Shown here piece by piece: positions 47,004-56,677 of a stretch of DNA of 64,000 nt (its first letter is position 1; the number at the start of each line of letters is the position of its first letter). The notes under the pieces were generated by a model that saw nothing but the letters and a program-made list of their open reading frames with translations, did not search any database and was not told the DNA's origin. Position numbers and translations under genes: made by a program. The stretch comes from Arthrobacter globiformis (GTDB lineage Bacteria; Actinomycetota; Actinomycetes; Actinomycetales; Micrococcaceae): contig NZ_JAUSZX010000001.1 of NCBI RefSeq assembly GCF_030818015.1, positions 3,038,001 through 3,102,000 on the forward strand. Reading direction: 5' to 3'.

Positions 47004-47306
47004 AGCAGCCTCCACAGGTCGATAAGTGTGAGGCATAGCCTAGGGTCTGAGCCAAGGGAAGAACAGCCTTGATTTTCAACCGTGCGGGCAGGACCAAGGA
47101 CGCCGGACTGCGGCCAGAGGCTAGGCGGCCCATCGCTGGTGTGGCCCTGAGAACAGCTAGCACCTGCCTGTCGCTCTGATCAGCTCAGACAGGTCCGCCA
47201 GCTTCCAGCCTCTGCCGGCAAAGTCTCCTTGTCCTCGAGCGGCCCGCAGCGGCTAACGGGCCCGTGACACATCCCCTGTGACCAAAGGGCAACTTTCACT
47301 TAAGCC
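47004..47306. other. Non-coding stretch upstream of the small membrane protein gene
   Basis: No gene, RNA or strong hairpin is recognised here. It holds the end of the ole operon on one side and the leader of the small membrane protein gene on the other. Confidence 0.5.
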
Positions 47307-48302
47307 TCAGGACCGGCGAACCCGCGCCGATGACCGGGAACTATAGTGCTCGGCCAGCCTCGCCAGTCCGTCATCAAGCGAGACAGCGGGCGTCCAGTTG
47401 AGCAGTTCACGGGTCCGGCGCTGGTCGAACCAGTGGGCGGTGGAGAGCTGCTCAGCAAGGAACCTGGTCATCGGCGGCTCCTCTTTCCGCCCTGCCCAGG
47501 TCCAGAGCTTTTCCATTACCGCTCCCGCTGCCCGCGCCACCCCACCCGGGACAGTCCACGACGGCGCGGGGACGCCTCCTGCAGCGCATATGCCCGCCAG
47601 CAGCTCGCCGACCGGGCGGGGCTCGCCGTTGCTCACGACCAGGGCGCTGCCATGGACGTGTTCCATGCGGTGCAGCGCGGCGACGATGGCCGAGGCGGCG
47701 TTGTCCACGTAGGTGGTGTCGATCAGGGCCGCACCGGCGTCGAGCAGCGGCAGGCGGCTGCGGCTGGCGCGTGCCAAGACCCGTTCCACCAGTTGGGTGT
47801 CGCCGGGGCCCCAGACGATGTGGGGGCGCACCGCTGCAACCCGGAATTCCGGAGCGTCCGCTGCCAGCGCCAGCAACTCCGCCTCGGCCTTGGTGCGGGA
47901 GTAGTCGCCGTGCGCATGCTGCGGGTCAGCCGGCTCCGCACCCAGCCCGACGATGGCGGCGCCGGAGTTGGCCACGGACGGAGAGGAGACGAACACCACG
48001 TCCCGTACCCCGGCCGCACGGGCGGAATGGAGCAGACGGCGGGTTCCTTCGACGTTCACCTCCTCGAACTCCAAGGCACGGCCCGTAAAAGAAACTTTCG
48101 CGGCCAGGTGGATGATTCCTTCTGACCCGTCGACTGCTCCCCGGAGCGCTGCATCGTCCGTGACGGACCCGCAGAAGTCCGCTGCGCCGTCGACTCCCGA
48201 GGGACGGCGCTGGAACGTGGCCACGGCATGGCCCTGGCGGACCAGTAGCCGGGCCACTTCCCGCCCGAGCAGCCCGCTTGCGCCGGTGACGAGGACCTTC
48301 AT
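47307..48302 (-). CDS. oleD: OleD, NAD(P)-dependent 2-alkyl-3-ketoacid reductase
   Basis: 331-residue extended SDR enzyme. In long-chain olefin synthesis OleD reduces the beta-keto acid made by OleA to the 2-alkyl-3-hydroxyacid. The Rossmann motif TGASGLLGREVARLL is at residues 6-20, the catalytic Tyr-Lys pair in DYSRTKAEAE near residue 133-142, and a C-terminal membrane-associating hydrophobic region resembles that of 3-beta-hydroxysteroid dehydrogenases. It is ATGA-coupled to oleBC and is the last gene of the oleA-oleBC-oleD operon. On sequence alone it could be an epimerase or steroid dehydrogenase; the neighbours decide the name. Confidence 0.85.
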   Translation of the reverse strand: MKVLVTGASGLLGREVARLLVRQGHAVATFQRRPSGVDGAADFCGSVTDDAALRGAVDGSEGIIHLAAKVSFTGRALEFEEVNVEGTRRLLHSARAAGVRDVVFVSSPSVANSGAAIVGLGAEPADPQHAHGDYSRTKAEAELLALAADAPEFRVAAVRPHIVWGPGDTQLVERVLARASRSRLPLLDAGAALIDTTYVDNAASAIVAALHRMEHVHGSALVVSNGEPRPVGELLAGICAAGGVPAPSWTVPGGVARAAGAVMEKLWTWAGRKEEPPMTRFLAEQLSTAHWFDQRRTRELLNWTPAVSLDDGLARLAEHYSSRSSARVRRS

Positions 48303-50995
48303 GGCTTTCCCGGGCGGCCGCCGGCCAGCACCCGTGAAGCCCAGCGGGACAGGCGGGTCCTGTCGATCTTGGCGTTGTGCCGGATGTCGGTGGGCTGTGC
48401 GGGGACTGTTAGCACAGCGGAGATATCGACGCCAGCCTCAAGGGCCGCCCTGCGGACACGCCCGGCGAGTTGCGGCGCAGCAGGGCCGGCTTTGCGGGCG
48501 GGAGGTACGGTCTCGACGACGGCGACGACGGCTTGCGTCCCTGCCGGCCCGATCCCGGCGATAGCGGCCAGCCGGACGCCGTCCAGGCGTACGATGGCCT
48601 GTTCGGCGCCCACGGGCGTCACCACAGCCCCGGGCGCCGTCACGACATGGGCTAGACGTCCCTCGACCCAGAGACGGCCGGCCGCGTCGAAGTGCCCCAC
48701 GTCGCCGGTGCGGTGCCATCCGGGCAGACTGATGCTCTCCCGCTGGGTCAGCCAGAGCCTGTCGTACGCTTCCTTGACGTGCGCGGCGCTGACCAGAATC
48801 TCGCCGGTCACGCCAGCCGCCGTCACGAGATGGGACCCGGGTGCGGTGCCATCCGCAGCCAGTGGGACGACGGCCACGCGGGCGCCATGCACGGGCCTCC
48901 CCACGCACACGCCGTTGCCTACGCCCGCTACGGTGCCGGCAGCCGTTTCGGCATCGGCGGCCTGGATTTGTTCGAGACTGATGTCGGTGACCGGCAGCGC
49001 CTCAGTCATCCCGTACGGGGTATGCAGCGATGCCCCGGGCAGCAGCCGTTGGACCTCCGCCAGGAGCGGTTCCGGGACGGGTGCGCCGGCAGACAAAAGC
49101 AACTCGACATGTTCCAGGGCTTTGTGCCCTGCCTCACTCACGGCATCCCGGGTGGCAAGGACGTTGCGCAACGCCGCCGGCGAGGCGAAGACGACCGTAG
49201 CGTCTATGGCCGCGGCGGCGTCCGCCAGCGCGCGGGCCGTCAAGGTGCGGGGCGCAGTCACGTCCATGGCCGGCGTCACCGAAACCGCTCCGAGCGCCGG
49301 CCCCAGCAGGGCGAACGGGGCGAAGCCCGCCACGAGCCGGGCGCCGGAACGGATCCCGAAAGTTGCGGCCACCGTATCCCGCATCGCGGCCAGCTGCCGG
49401 TGCGTATAGAGCACGCCTTTGGCAGGACCGGTAGAGCCGGACGTGAAGAGTACGGCGGCTGGGGCAGCTGGGTCCATAGTGTGCGTTGGCCGCCTCGAAC
49501 CGCGTCCGGCACCTCGCCCAGCCAGGGCGGTGAGGGAGGTTTCGACACCCAGGATTCGGCGGCGGGCGGCCGGGAGGTCCCGTACGCTGATCCGCCGTCC
49601 CGGCCAGCCGAGCACCGAGGCAGCCGCCAGCGCCTTGTCGATTCCGATGAGGAAATCGGCGGTGGCGCCCTTTACGGCGCGGCTCAGGCCTCTGGTTCCC
49701 AGCCCGGCGTCGGCCACGACCACCACAGCGCCCAGCCGCAGGCAGGCGTAGAGGGCTACGGTCAGGTCCACCCCGGGCGGAACCATCAGGCTCACCCGGC
49801 TGCCGCTTCCCACTCCGGCTTCCTGTAGCCCCGCGGCGAGGTCCGTGATGTTCCGGTCCAGCTGCTGCCAGCTGAGCGAGCGGCTGACTCTGCCGCCCGG
49901 CGCCATTTCCGCTACGGCGGTATCTCCTTTCGCCGGCCCTGCCGCCAGCTCGCCGAGCAACTCCCAAAGGGGCCGGAATCCCCCGGGCTCCCGCCCGGCC
50001 GGATCCTTCAGCCCCTGGCCACCGGTCGTTGCGGCTTCGGCTGCCGGGGAATCGCTGCCACTGGCACCGCCGTGCTCGGCGAGCCATTGGAAGACGGGCG
50101 TGGCAATGTTTCGGTCTTCAGCCACGAGATGTCCGGCGCCTTCGAAGCGATGCACGTCCGCGTGCGGAAGCCGCCTGATGAGATCCTTGAGGTACCGGTC
50201 GGAAAAGATGGGATCCCGGGGACCCCAGAGCATCAGGGCCGGGACCTTCAGCCCGCGCAACCCTTCCGCTACGCGGTTGAGCGCCCGGAAGCTGGGATGG
50301 GAAGCGTCTGCGGGAATATCCGCAACAAAGTTTCCCACCCCGGACCGGCGGCGGGCTCCGCGGTAGGGGGCCATGTAGGCCTTTCGGATGTCGGCGGGCA
50401 GCGGCGGGTTTGCCAGCGAGTGTGTCACCCGCAGAAAGGCGTCCGACGTCCTCGTGCCCCACCGGTGCACGGCAGGGTGCAAGGCAAGCCGGAGGGCTGG
50501 CGGGATTGCCGAATCGGAGGGCTGGTGGACGGCTGTGTTAGTCAGCACCACCCCGGTGACGTGCTGCGGGTGCGCCAAGGCCCAGCCCAGGCTGATCACT
50601 CCGCCCCAGTCATGACCCACCGTAACGACCGGTCCGTCCAGTCCCAGCGCGGCGGTAAGGTCCCCCAGGTCGTTGATCCGGTCCGCCAGACGCCGGAACC
50701 TGCCGGTGCGCTCCGAGTAGCCCATGTCCAGTTGGTCCACCGCCACCACGCGCCACGGATGTGCCGGGTCGGATCCGGCGGCCAGCAGCGTCCGCCACAG
50801 ATATGACCAGGTTGGATTGCCATGCACGCACAGCAGGGTACCGGCGGGCGCCAGGCCATGGCGGGAAAGCTGGGCGCCGTTGTCGAGCAGGTGCCAGCGG
50901 CGCACTGTGCCTGGCGCATCCACGGCCGATGTGGACGCCACAGTGATTTCGCGCGACCATTCGGGGTCGACGCCGGACCAGTCGGCGATTACCAA
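48299..50995 (-). CDS. oleBC: OleBC fusion: beta-lactone decarboxylase plus beta-lactone synthetase
   Basis: 898-residue fusion. The N-terminal half (about 1-300) is OleB, a haloalkane-dehalogenase-like hydrolase with HGNPTWSYLWR near residue 45, nucleophile Asp in GHDWGG near 115, acid in LWGPRDPIF near 230 and His in GAGHLVAED near 265. The C-terminal half (about 350-898) is OleC, an AMP-ligase-fold enzyme with the P-loop LFTSGSTGPAKGVLYTHRQ near 535-553, TPYGMTEALP near 660 and HRTGDVGHFDAAGRLW near 770. OleC closes the hydroxyacid to a cis-beta-lactone and OleB decarboxylates it to the alkene. The start is most likely TTG at 50995, overlapping the oleA stop by seven bases; no ATG fits. 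Confidence 0.88.
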   Translation of the reverse strand: MVIADWSGVDPEWSREITVASTSAVDAPGTVRRWHLLDNGAQLSRHGLAPAGTLLCVHGNPTWSYLWRTLLAAGSDPAHPWRVVAVDQLDMGYSERTGRFRRLADRINDLGDLTAALGLDGPVVTVGHDWGGVISLGWALAHPQHVTGVVLTNTAVHQPSDSAIPPALRLALHPAVHRWGTRTSDAFLRVTHSLANPPLPADIRKAYMAPYRGARRRSGVGNFVADIPADASHPSFRALNRVAEGLRGLKVPALMLWGPRDPIFSDRYLKDLIRRLPHADVHRFEGAGHLVAEDRNIATPVFQWLAEHGGASGSDSPAAEAATTGGQGLKDPAGREPGGFRPLWELLGELAAGPAKGDTAVAEMAPGGRVSRSLSWQQLDRNITDLAAGLQEAGVGSGSRVSLMVPPGVDLTVALYACLRLGAVVVVADAGLGTRGLSRAVKGATADFLIGIDKALAAASVLGWPGRRISVRDLPAARRRILGVETSLTALAGRGAGRGSRRPTHTMDPAAPAAVLFTSGSTGPAKGVLYTHRQLAAMRDTVAATFGIRSGARLVAGFAPFALLGPALGAVSVTPAMDVTAPRTLTARALADAAAAIDATVVFASPAALRNVLATRDAVSEAGHKALEHVELLLSAGAPVPEPLLAEVQRLLPGASLHTPYGMTEALPVTDISLEQIQAADAETAAGTVAGVGNGVCVGRPVHGARVAVVPLAADGTAPGSHLVTAAGVTGEILVSAAHVKEAYDRLWLTQRESISLPGWHRTGDVGHFDAAGRLWVEGRLAHVVTAPGAVVTPVGAEQAIVRLDGVRLAAIAGIGPAGTQAVVAVVETVPPARKAGPAAPQLAGRVRRAALEAGVDISAVLTVPAQPTDIRHNAKIDRTRLSRWASRVLAGGRPGKP

Positions 50996-52011
50996 ACGAT
51001 TTCCATCATGGCGGTGTTCAGCCCGGAACCGACGCCCATGCACAGCACGCGGTCCCCGGTTTCGAGAGATTGCGCTTCGGCGGCGAGGGTCATGGGGAGG
51101 GAGGCGGGGCCTACATTGCCCCAGTGCGGGAACGTGATCGGCACCTTGGCCGGGTCCAGGTCGATGGCGTCGATGATGGCCTGGGTGTAGGCATTGCTGA
51201 CCTGGTGCGTGACGTAGCGGTCCATCGAGGCCCAGTTCCACTCCGGCTGGGCCTCGTGCCAGGCATCGGCCACGAGCTGCAGGCCGCCGTCGAGCAGGCC
51301 CTTGGTGTCAGTGGCCATGCCGTCGATGCCACCCACGCACAGTTCATGGTGCTCCGTGCCCGCGCGCATCACGCCGCCGAGGATCCGGTGCGCCCCTGGG
51401 TGCTGGTCCGCCGGGCCCAGGACAGCCGCAGCGGCTCCGGAGCCGAGGGTAAGGGTGGCGAACTCGCGGTTGAAGTCCTCGCGGGTCGTCTCGGGCCGCT
51501 GCAATCGGGCCAGGGTCGCCTCCTGCGTTGCCTGGGCATCCTCGCCGTTGACGATCATCGCGTACCTGATCTGGCCGGAGTCGATCATGGTGGCCGCCAG
51601 CGTCATGCCGTTGACGAATCCGAGGCAGGCGTTGGCCAGATCGAAGTTCATGGCCGACGATGGCAGGCTCAGTCCGTGGTGGATCTTCACCGCCACGGAC
51701 GGTTCGAGGTTGCGCCGCGTGACCGAAGTATTGATCAGCAGGCCGATCTCGGACGCTTCGACGCCGGCCTCGGCCAGGGCCTTCGCGCCCGCTTCAACCG
51801 CAGCATCATCGAACGATGTCCCGGCGGCCCACCAGCGACGGTGCGTGATGCCGGCAACGCGCTCAAGCAGCCGCGGGGGGAACTTCAGCCGCTGCAGGGT
51901 CGAAGCCAACCTGCGGTCGAAATCCGTGGAACTCACGATCCTCGGCGCCTCAACACTGCTCACCGAAAGCAGCCCGGTGTTGCTGTGCCGGAAGGTTGCA
52001 TTCCCTGCCAA
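50989..52011 (-). CDS. oleA: OleA, acyl-CoA head-to-head condensing enzyme
   Basis: 340-residue thiolase-superfamily enzyme that joins two long acyl-CoAs into a beta-keto acid. The nucleophile Cys lies in DLANACLGFVNGM near residue 123-135, the active-site His in YVTHQVSNAY near 265 and Asn in HWGNVGPASLP near 300; the Glu-rich loop QEATLARLQRPETTRED near residue 160 is where OleA differs from FabH. The start has no perfect ribosome-binding site. It is the first gene of the ole operon, and a candidate promoter lies at 52041-52070. Confidence 0.88.
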   Translation of the reverse strand: MAGNATFRHSNTGLLSVSSVEAPRIVSSTDFDRRLASTLQRLKFPPRLLERVAGITHRRWWAAGTSFDDAAVEAGAKALAEAGVEASEIGLLINTSVTRRNLEPSVAVKIHHGLSLPSSAMNFDLANACLGFVNGMTLAATMIDSGQIRYAMIVNGEDAQATQEATLARLQRPETTREDFNREFATLTLGSGAAAAVLGPADQHPGAHRILGGVMRAGTEHHELCVGGIDGMATDTKGLLDGGLQLVADAWHEAQPEWNWASMDRYVTHQVSNAYTQAIIDAIDLDPAKVPITFPHWGNVGPASLPMTLAAEAQSLETGDRVLCMGVGSGLNTAMMEIVW

Positions 52012-52040
52012 GTCAAGCCCCTGTTCGTTTCTGTCTTGCG

Positions 52041-52070
52041 TTTATGCGGTGACTGTACCCATAAATGCAA
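52041..52070 (-). promoter_or_regulatory. Candidate oleA promoter
   Basis: On the minus strand TTGCAT and GCATAA are separated by 17 bases (CATAAA with 18), about 30 bases before the oleA start. The spacing fits a housekeeping sigma factor; the site is imperfect. Confidence 0.45.
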
Positions 52071-52362
52071 GCCCGAAATCTTAACTATGCCGGTGGGAGC
52101 CCGGACCCTGCATATTTTTCGCCCTGGCACCGCGTTGAGTCCGCAACGCTTTGCACGGAAATGGCGCGTCTACGCAGCAAATTGCAGTCGTCCGGCCCCA
52201 GGACATTCTCACGTCCGCCGCGGCTCCTGATCCGACCCATGCTCCGGTGGCTGCCGAAACAACTCCCCCAGTCTGATCCCCCCAGGCGACGGCAAGCTGG
52301 TCACCGCCCCGTGGATGGGCCTGCACTACCGGACCGAAGGCCCGTAGCCGCACTGCTACCGC

Positions 52363-52430
52363 CCGTTTCGACGGTTCCCTGCCCACTCGATGTTCCGCAA
52401 TGTCGTGTGCGTAGGGAACCGTCGAAACGG
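52363..52430. repeat. Perfect 18-bp inverted repeat
   Basis: CCGTTTCGACGGTTCCCT at 52363-52380 is matched by its exact reverse complement at 52413-52430, with 32 bases between. It lies 17 bases past the frameshifted acetyltransferase stop. It could be a terminator-like hairpin, a short palindromic repeat or a non-autonomous element. Confidence 0.85.
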
Positions 52431-52446
52431 CGGAGTGTAGCCCCGC

Positions 52447-53350
52447 TCAGCAGCCGGTCAGCGACCGCCGGGGCCGTTCCTGCCGGTAGTAATATCGGGA
52501 CACCTCAAGGAAGCCTGCCCGGGAGTACAGCTCCCGGGCAGCGGAGTTCGACGCCATCACCAGCAGCCAGTAACCCGCCAGTCCTCCGTGCCGCACCTGC
52601 GCTGAACAGGGCCTGCTGGACCCGGGTGGCGTACCCCCGGCGCCGGGCATCGGGCCGGGTGGCCATGCAGTACAGCCCGCCCCAGCTGCCTGCTGCGCCG
52701 GGAACAACTCCCGTACCGGGAACCGCTGCCCCGCAGGGACCGACAGTCCCGCCCGGAACAACGGCGAGGCGTCCGACGGCGGCCGGCCCGCCGTCGTCGT
52801 CCCTCACCAGGGCGTACAGCGCCGGGCAAGCGGTGAGGATGGCACGGGCGGCGTCCAGTTCCGGGGCCCCGCCGCGGCCGTCCACGGACCACCACAGGTC
52901 CAGCCATTCGGCCGATGGATGTTCGCTCATTTCGACGCCGGCGCCAGTTTCCGGAGCATCCCCGAGGGCTGCAGGTGCAAGGTCAGCTGCACGCACCATG
53001 ACCAGCGTTTCGGATTGCCGAGTGAAGCCTTCCTCGTCCAGGACGGCGTTCAGCGCGGAGCTGCCGGGAGTGTCGAAGACCTGGAAGATCACCGGCAGCC
53101 GGCGGCCCCGGTACCAGGCCCGGGCATCCCGCAGTGCCGCGAGCCGTTCATCCCGCGTCCCCCGGGGCTCCGAACGCGGCCAGATGGAGTTGGCACGCTG
53201 GGTCACGCCGTTGGCGGCGCGTAGAACCCAGCCTCCGGACAGCTCCCGGTCCGGCGCGGGCCAGGCTGCATCCATGGCCGCTTCCAGATCCGGGAGGCCG
53301 GCATCTGGCAAGGCGGCAGCCGGCAAGTCGGCATCGGGCAAGTCGATCAC
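52447..53350 (-). pseudogene. GNAT-family acetyltransferase, frameshifted
   Basis: A GNAT-type N-acetyltransferase of about 300 residues. The frame from GTG 53350 runs through an N-terminal GNAT-like half (GWVLRAANGVTQRANSIWP near residue 40, typical of a tandem GNAT protein) to the acetyl-CoA motif MATRPDARRRGYATRVQQAL near residue 230. About seven codons later the frame is lost by one missing base near 52600, and the true C-terminus (GGLAGYWLLVMASNSAARELYSRAGF, then YYYRQERP) continues in the other frame to 52447. Either the gene is inactive or the read is one base short. Substrate unknown. Confidence 0.75.
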
Positions 53351-53375
53351 GGCCGTGGCACTCCTTCGTCAACGG

Positions 53376-53422
53376 CAGGAGGCTCCCCGGTGATCTGCGG
53401 TGCAGATCCGGGGAGCCTCCTG
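53376..53422 (-). terminator. Terminator after aspS
   Basis: Perfect 15-bp stem CAGGAGGCTCCCCGG/CCGGGGAGCCTCCTG (53376-53390 and 53408-53422). Its 17-base loop contains a second 6-bp hairpin (ATCTGC/GCAGAT). It lies 62 bases past the aspS stop. Confidence 0.8.
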
Positions 53423-53484
53423 CTCCTGGTGATGCTTCGCGTCAGCTCACGCGTCGAGGTAAAGCTGCACGCTGGCCGCGCGGC

Positions 53485-55272
53485 TCAGTCGGCCTTCTTC
53501 TCTTCCGGCTTCTTGGCCTCCGGCTTGAAGTCGACGCCGGCCTCCTTGCGCTGCTGCGGCGTGATCGGCGCTGGGGCCTGGGTCAGCGGGTCGTAGCCGT
53601 TGCCGGTCTTCGGGAAGGCAATGACGTCGCGGATGGACTCAACACCGGCGAGCAGCGCCACCACGCGGTCCCAGCCGAAGGCGATGCCGCCGTGCGGCGG
53701 AGCGCCGTATTTGAAGCCCTCCAACAGGAACCCGAACTTGGTCTGGGCATCTGCCCGGTCCAGGCCCATCAGTTCGAAGACACGTTCCTGGACGTCGCGC
53801 TCGTGGATACGGATGGAGCCGCCGCCGATTTCGTTGCCGTTGCAGACGATGTCGTACGCGTAGGACAGCGCGGATTCCGGGTCCTGGTCAAAGGTGTCCA
53901 GGAACTCGGGCTTGGGCGAGGTGAAGGCGTGGTGGACGGCCGTCCACTTGCCGGCTCCGACGGCGACGTCCCCGGATGCCACTGCTGCGGCGGCCGGTTC
54001 GAACATCGGCGCGTCCACCACCCAGCAGAAGGCCCAGGCGCTGGGGTCGATCAGGCCGGTGCGGTGGCCGATCTCCACGCGGGCAGCACCCAGGAGGGCG
54101 CGGGCCGCGGACTTCTCGCCGGCGGCGAAGAAGATGCAGTCGCCGGGGTTGGCGCCCACGGCGGCGGCCAGGCCTTCACGCTCGGTGTCGGTCAGGTTCT
54201 TGGCTACGGGACCGGCCAGTTCGCCGTCCTCCTTGAAGAGGACGTACGCCAGGCCCTTGTGCCCGCGCTGCTTGGCGAATTCCTGCCAGCCGTCCAGAGT
54301 GCGGCGCGGCTGGGAGGCACCGCCGGGCATGACGACGGCACCCACGTACGGGGCCTTGAAGACGCCGAAGTTGGTGTCCTTGAAGAACTCGGTGAGCTCG
54401 GTCAACTCCACGCCGAAACGAAGGTCGGGCTTGTCGGAGCCGTATCGCGCCATCGCGTCAGCATAGGTGATGCGCTGGATGGGCGTGGGGATCTCGACGT
54501 CGATGAGTTTCCACAGTGCCTTGACGATGTTTTCGCCCAGCGAAATGATGTCGTCCTGGTCCACGAAGCTGGCCTCGATGTCCAGCTGGGTGAATTCCGG
54601 CTGGCGGTCGGCCCGGAAGTCCTCATCGCGGTAGCAGCGGGCGATCTGGTAGTACTTCTCGAAGCCGCCCACCTGCAGGAGCTGCTTGAACAGCTGCGGC
54701 GACTGCGGCAGGGCGTACCAGGAACCCGGCGCGAGGCGTGCGGGGACCACGAAGTCACGGGCGCCTTCCGGCGTCGAGCGCGTCAGCGTGGGCGTCTCGA
54801 TCTCCACGAAGCCGTCCTGGTGGAGCAGTTCGCGGGCCACGCGGTTTGCTTCGGAACGCAGGCGCAGGTTGCGGGCGGGGCCGGGGCGGCGCAGGTCCAG
54901 GTAGCGGTGCTTGAGCCGGGCTTCCTCCCCCACTTCCACGTGCTCATCGATCTGGAAGGGCAGGGCGTCGGCGGTGTTGAGGATGACCACCTTGTCCGCC
55001 ATGACCTCGACCTCGCCCGTGGCCAGGGCAGGGTTCTCGTTGCCTTCCGGACGCTTGGAGACCGTGCCGGTCACCTGCAGCACGTATTCGTTGCGCAGCC
55101 CGTGGAAGACCTCTTCCTCACGGACCACCACCTGCGCCACGCCCGAGGCGTCACGCAGATCGACGAATGCGACACCACCGTGATCACGACGGCGGCCGAC
55201 CCAGCCTGCCAGGGTTACGGTTTGTCCAATGTGCTCGGAGCGAAGTGATCCGAGGTCATGTGTGCGCAGCAC
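53485..55272 (-). CDS. aspS: Aspartyl-tRNA synthetase
   Basis: Class IIb synthetase of 595 residues, bacterial type. The anticodon-binding OB domain is at residues 15-110 ([18 protein letters not shown]), the catalytic core carries motif 2 [19 protein letters not shown] near residue 213-231 and motif 3 [14 protein letters not shown] near residue 530, and the inserted GAD domain lies between (about 290-420). The C-terminal tail is Lys/Glu-rich. The start is GTG at 55272. It is divergent from the permease gene; terminator at 53376-53422. The enzyme may be non-discriminating (also Asp-tRNA-Asn) if no AsnRS is present in the genome, which cannot be judged here. Confidence 0.96.
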   Translation of the reverse strand: MLRTHDLGSLRSEHIGQTVTLAGWVGRRRDHGGVAFVDLRDASGVAQVVVREEEVFHGLRNEYVLQVTGTVSKRPEGNENPALATGEVEVMADKVVILNTADALPFQIDEHVEVGEEARLKHRYLDLRRPGPARNLRLRSEANRVARELLHQDGFVEIETPTLTRSTPEGARDFVVPARLAPGSWYALPQSPQLFKQLLQVGGFEKYYQIARCYRDEDFRADRQPEFTQLDIEASFVDQDDIISLGENIVKALWKLIDVEIPTPIQRITYADAMARYGSDKPDLRFGVELTELTEFFKDTNFGVFKAPYVGAVVMPGGASQPRRTLDGWQEFAKQRGHKGLAYVLFKEDGELAGPVAKNLTDTEREGLAAAVGANPGDCIFFAAGEKSAARALLGAARVEIGHRTGLIDPSAWAFCWVVDAPMFEPAAAAVASGDVAVGAGKWTAVHHAFTSPKPEFLDTFDQDPESALSYAYDIVCNGNEIGGGSIRIHERDVQERVFELMGLDRADAQTKFGFLLEGFKYGAPPHGGIAFGWDRVVALLAGVESIRDVIAFPKTGNGYDPLTQAPAPITPQQRKEAGVDFKPEAKKPEEKKAD

Positions 55273-55313
55273 AGCATTCCTTTCAGAAGGAAGACAGAAT
55301 GAAGTTTAAATAC

Positions 55314-55332
55314 GATCGTTGCGGAAACGATC
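55314..55332. promoter_or_regulatory. 7-bp inverted repeat between aspS and the permease
   Basis: GATCGTT and AACGATC with five bases between lie in the 99-base divergent region. It might be an operator, but the arms are short and chance is possible. Confidence 0.3.
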
Positions 55333-55371
55333 CCGTCCGAGTTTACCCGTTTGAAAGGTTCCCGCCCCGCC

Positions 55372-56661
55372 ATGACCAAGCACCAGCAGCTGCAACGTAG
55401 GCTCGGTGTGGCCGATGCAACAGCCATCGGGCTCGGATCCATGCTCGGCGCCGGCGTTTTTGTCGTCTTCGCGCCGGCTGCCCGGCTGGCCGGACCGCTG
55501 TTCCTCGCGGCCATAGCGCTGGCCGGCGCCGTGGCCTACTGCAATGCCGTCGCCTCGGCCCAGCTCGCTTCAAAGTATCCGCAAAGCGGCGGCACCTACG
55601 TCTACGGCCGCAAGCAGCTCGGCGAGTGGCCCGGGTTCCTTGCCGGCTGGGGTTTTGTGACCGGCAAATCGGCGTCCTGCGCGGCCATGGCCCTGACCTT
55701 CGGCCAGTACGTTGCGCCGGGCTACGCCACCCCCGTGGCCATCGCAGCGGTGGCCGCGCTGACCGGCGTGAACCTGCTGGGCATCACCCGGACGGCCTTC
55801 CTGACGCGCATCCTGCTGGCCGTGGTCCTGGCCACCCTCGCCTTCGTGGCCGCCGCGAGCATTCTGGGACCGCATGTTCCCGACGGCGGGACAGTTTCCG
55901 GACAGGCAGGCGCCTTTCCCGGGCAGGCCGGCAGTGCCTGGGGCGTCCTGCCCGCCGCAGGCCTGGTGTTCTTCGCCTTTGCCGGGTACGCCCGCATCGC
56001 CACGCTCGGCGAGGAGGTGAAGGACCCGGCGCGGGTCATTCCGCGCGCCATCCTCGGGGCACTGGGCGGTGCCCTGGTGATCTACCTGCTGCTGGGGGCG
56101 CTGCTCCTGGTGCATCTTTCGGCGCACGTGCTTGCCTCCTCCACGGCGCCGCTGCTCAACGCTGTGGAACAGTCCCGGCTGGCCGCCGGGGCGCCGGCAG
56201 TCCAGGCAGGTGCCGCCGCCGCCTCGCTCGGCGCTCTGCTTGCCCTCATCACCGGGGTGGGACGCACGGCCATGGCGATGGCCCGCGAACGCGACCTCCC
56301 CGCTCCCCTGGCCAGGGTGGGCGGGCGCCATCCGGTGCCGGTAACGGCCGAACTGGCGGTGGCCGCCGTCGTCGTTCTGTTGTTGCTGACCACGGACGTG
56401 CTGACGGTGGTTGGCTTCTCCAGCTTCGGCGTCCTGCTGTATTACGCCGTGACGAATGCCGCCGCGTTCACGCTCAGGGACCGGGCCCGGCACGCGCCCA
56501 GGTGGCTCAACGCCGCAGGGCTGGCCGGGTGCCTGGTCCTGGCGTTCACCCTGCCGGCGGCCTCGGTGCTCGGCATGGCGGCCATCATGGCCGTCGGACT
56601 CGCCGGGCGCGCCGTCGTCCTTGCGTTCCGGAAGCGACGGCTGCAGCCCGGGAAGCGGTAA
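55372..56661 (+). CDS. APC-family amino acid permease
   Basis: 429-residue integral membrane transporter with about 12 hydrophobic helices. The first carries GLGSMLGAGVFVVFAPAA near residues 18-35, the unwound substrate-binding helix of the APC family, and helix 6 has GLVFFAFAGYARIATLGEEVKDP near residues 200-222, with the typical E-x-DP end. The short sequence after helix 12 is basic. I chose ATG 55372; the frame opens seven codons earlier at TTG. AAAGG is 12 bases upstream, somewhat far. The substrate is probably an amino acid or amine. The gene ends 16 bases from hisS, convergent. Confidence 0.88.
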   Translation: MTKHQQLQRRLGVADATAIGLGSMLGAGVFVVFAPAARLAGPLFLAAIALAGAVAYCNAVASAQLASKYPQSGGTYVYGRKQLGEWPGFLAGWGFVTGKSASCAAMALTFGQYVAPGYATPVAIAAVAALTGVNLLGITRTAFLTRILLAVVLATLAFVAAASILGPHVPDGGTVSGQAGAFPGQAGSAWGVLPAAGLVFFAFAGYARIATLGEEVKDPARVIPRAILGALGGALVIYLLLGALLLVHLSAHVLASSTAPLLNAVEQSRLAAGAPAVQAGAAAASLGALLALITGVGRTAMAMARERDLPAPLARVGGRHPVPVTAELAVAAVVVLLLLTTDVLTVVGFSSFGVLLYYAVTNAAAFTLRDRARHAPRWLNAAGLAGCLVLAFTLPAASVLGMAAIMAVGLAGRAVVLAFRKRRLQPGKR

Positions 56662-56677
56662 CTCAGTAAGCGGTAGC

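Larger units (their letters stand above)
52012..52446. other. 435-base intergenic region upstream of oleA
   Basis: No gene is supported. It carries the oleA promoter candidate (minus strand -35 TTGCAT, 52070-52065; -10 GCATAA or CATAAA near 52047-52041) and the 18-bp inverted repeat at 52363-52430. The open frame at 52081-52386 has no ribosome-binding site or family motif. Confidence 0.55.

Noticed and set aside
52081..52386. A 101-codon minus-strand frame upstream of oleA
   Set aside because: It covers the promoter and part of the inverted repeat and has no family features or ribosome-binding site.
52065..53393. A 442-codon plus-strand frame
   Set aside because: Pro/Ser/Ala/Arg-rich shadow of the acetyltransferase. 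No ribosome-binding site.
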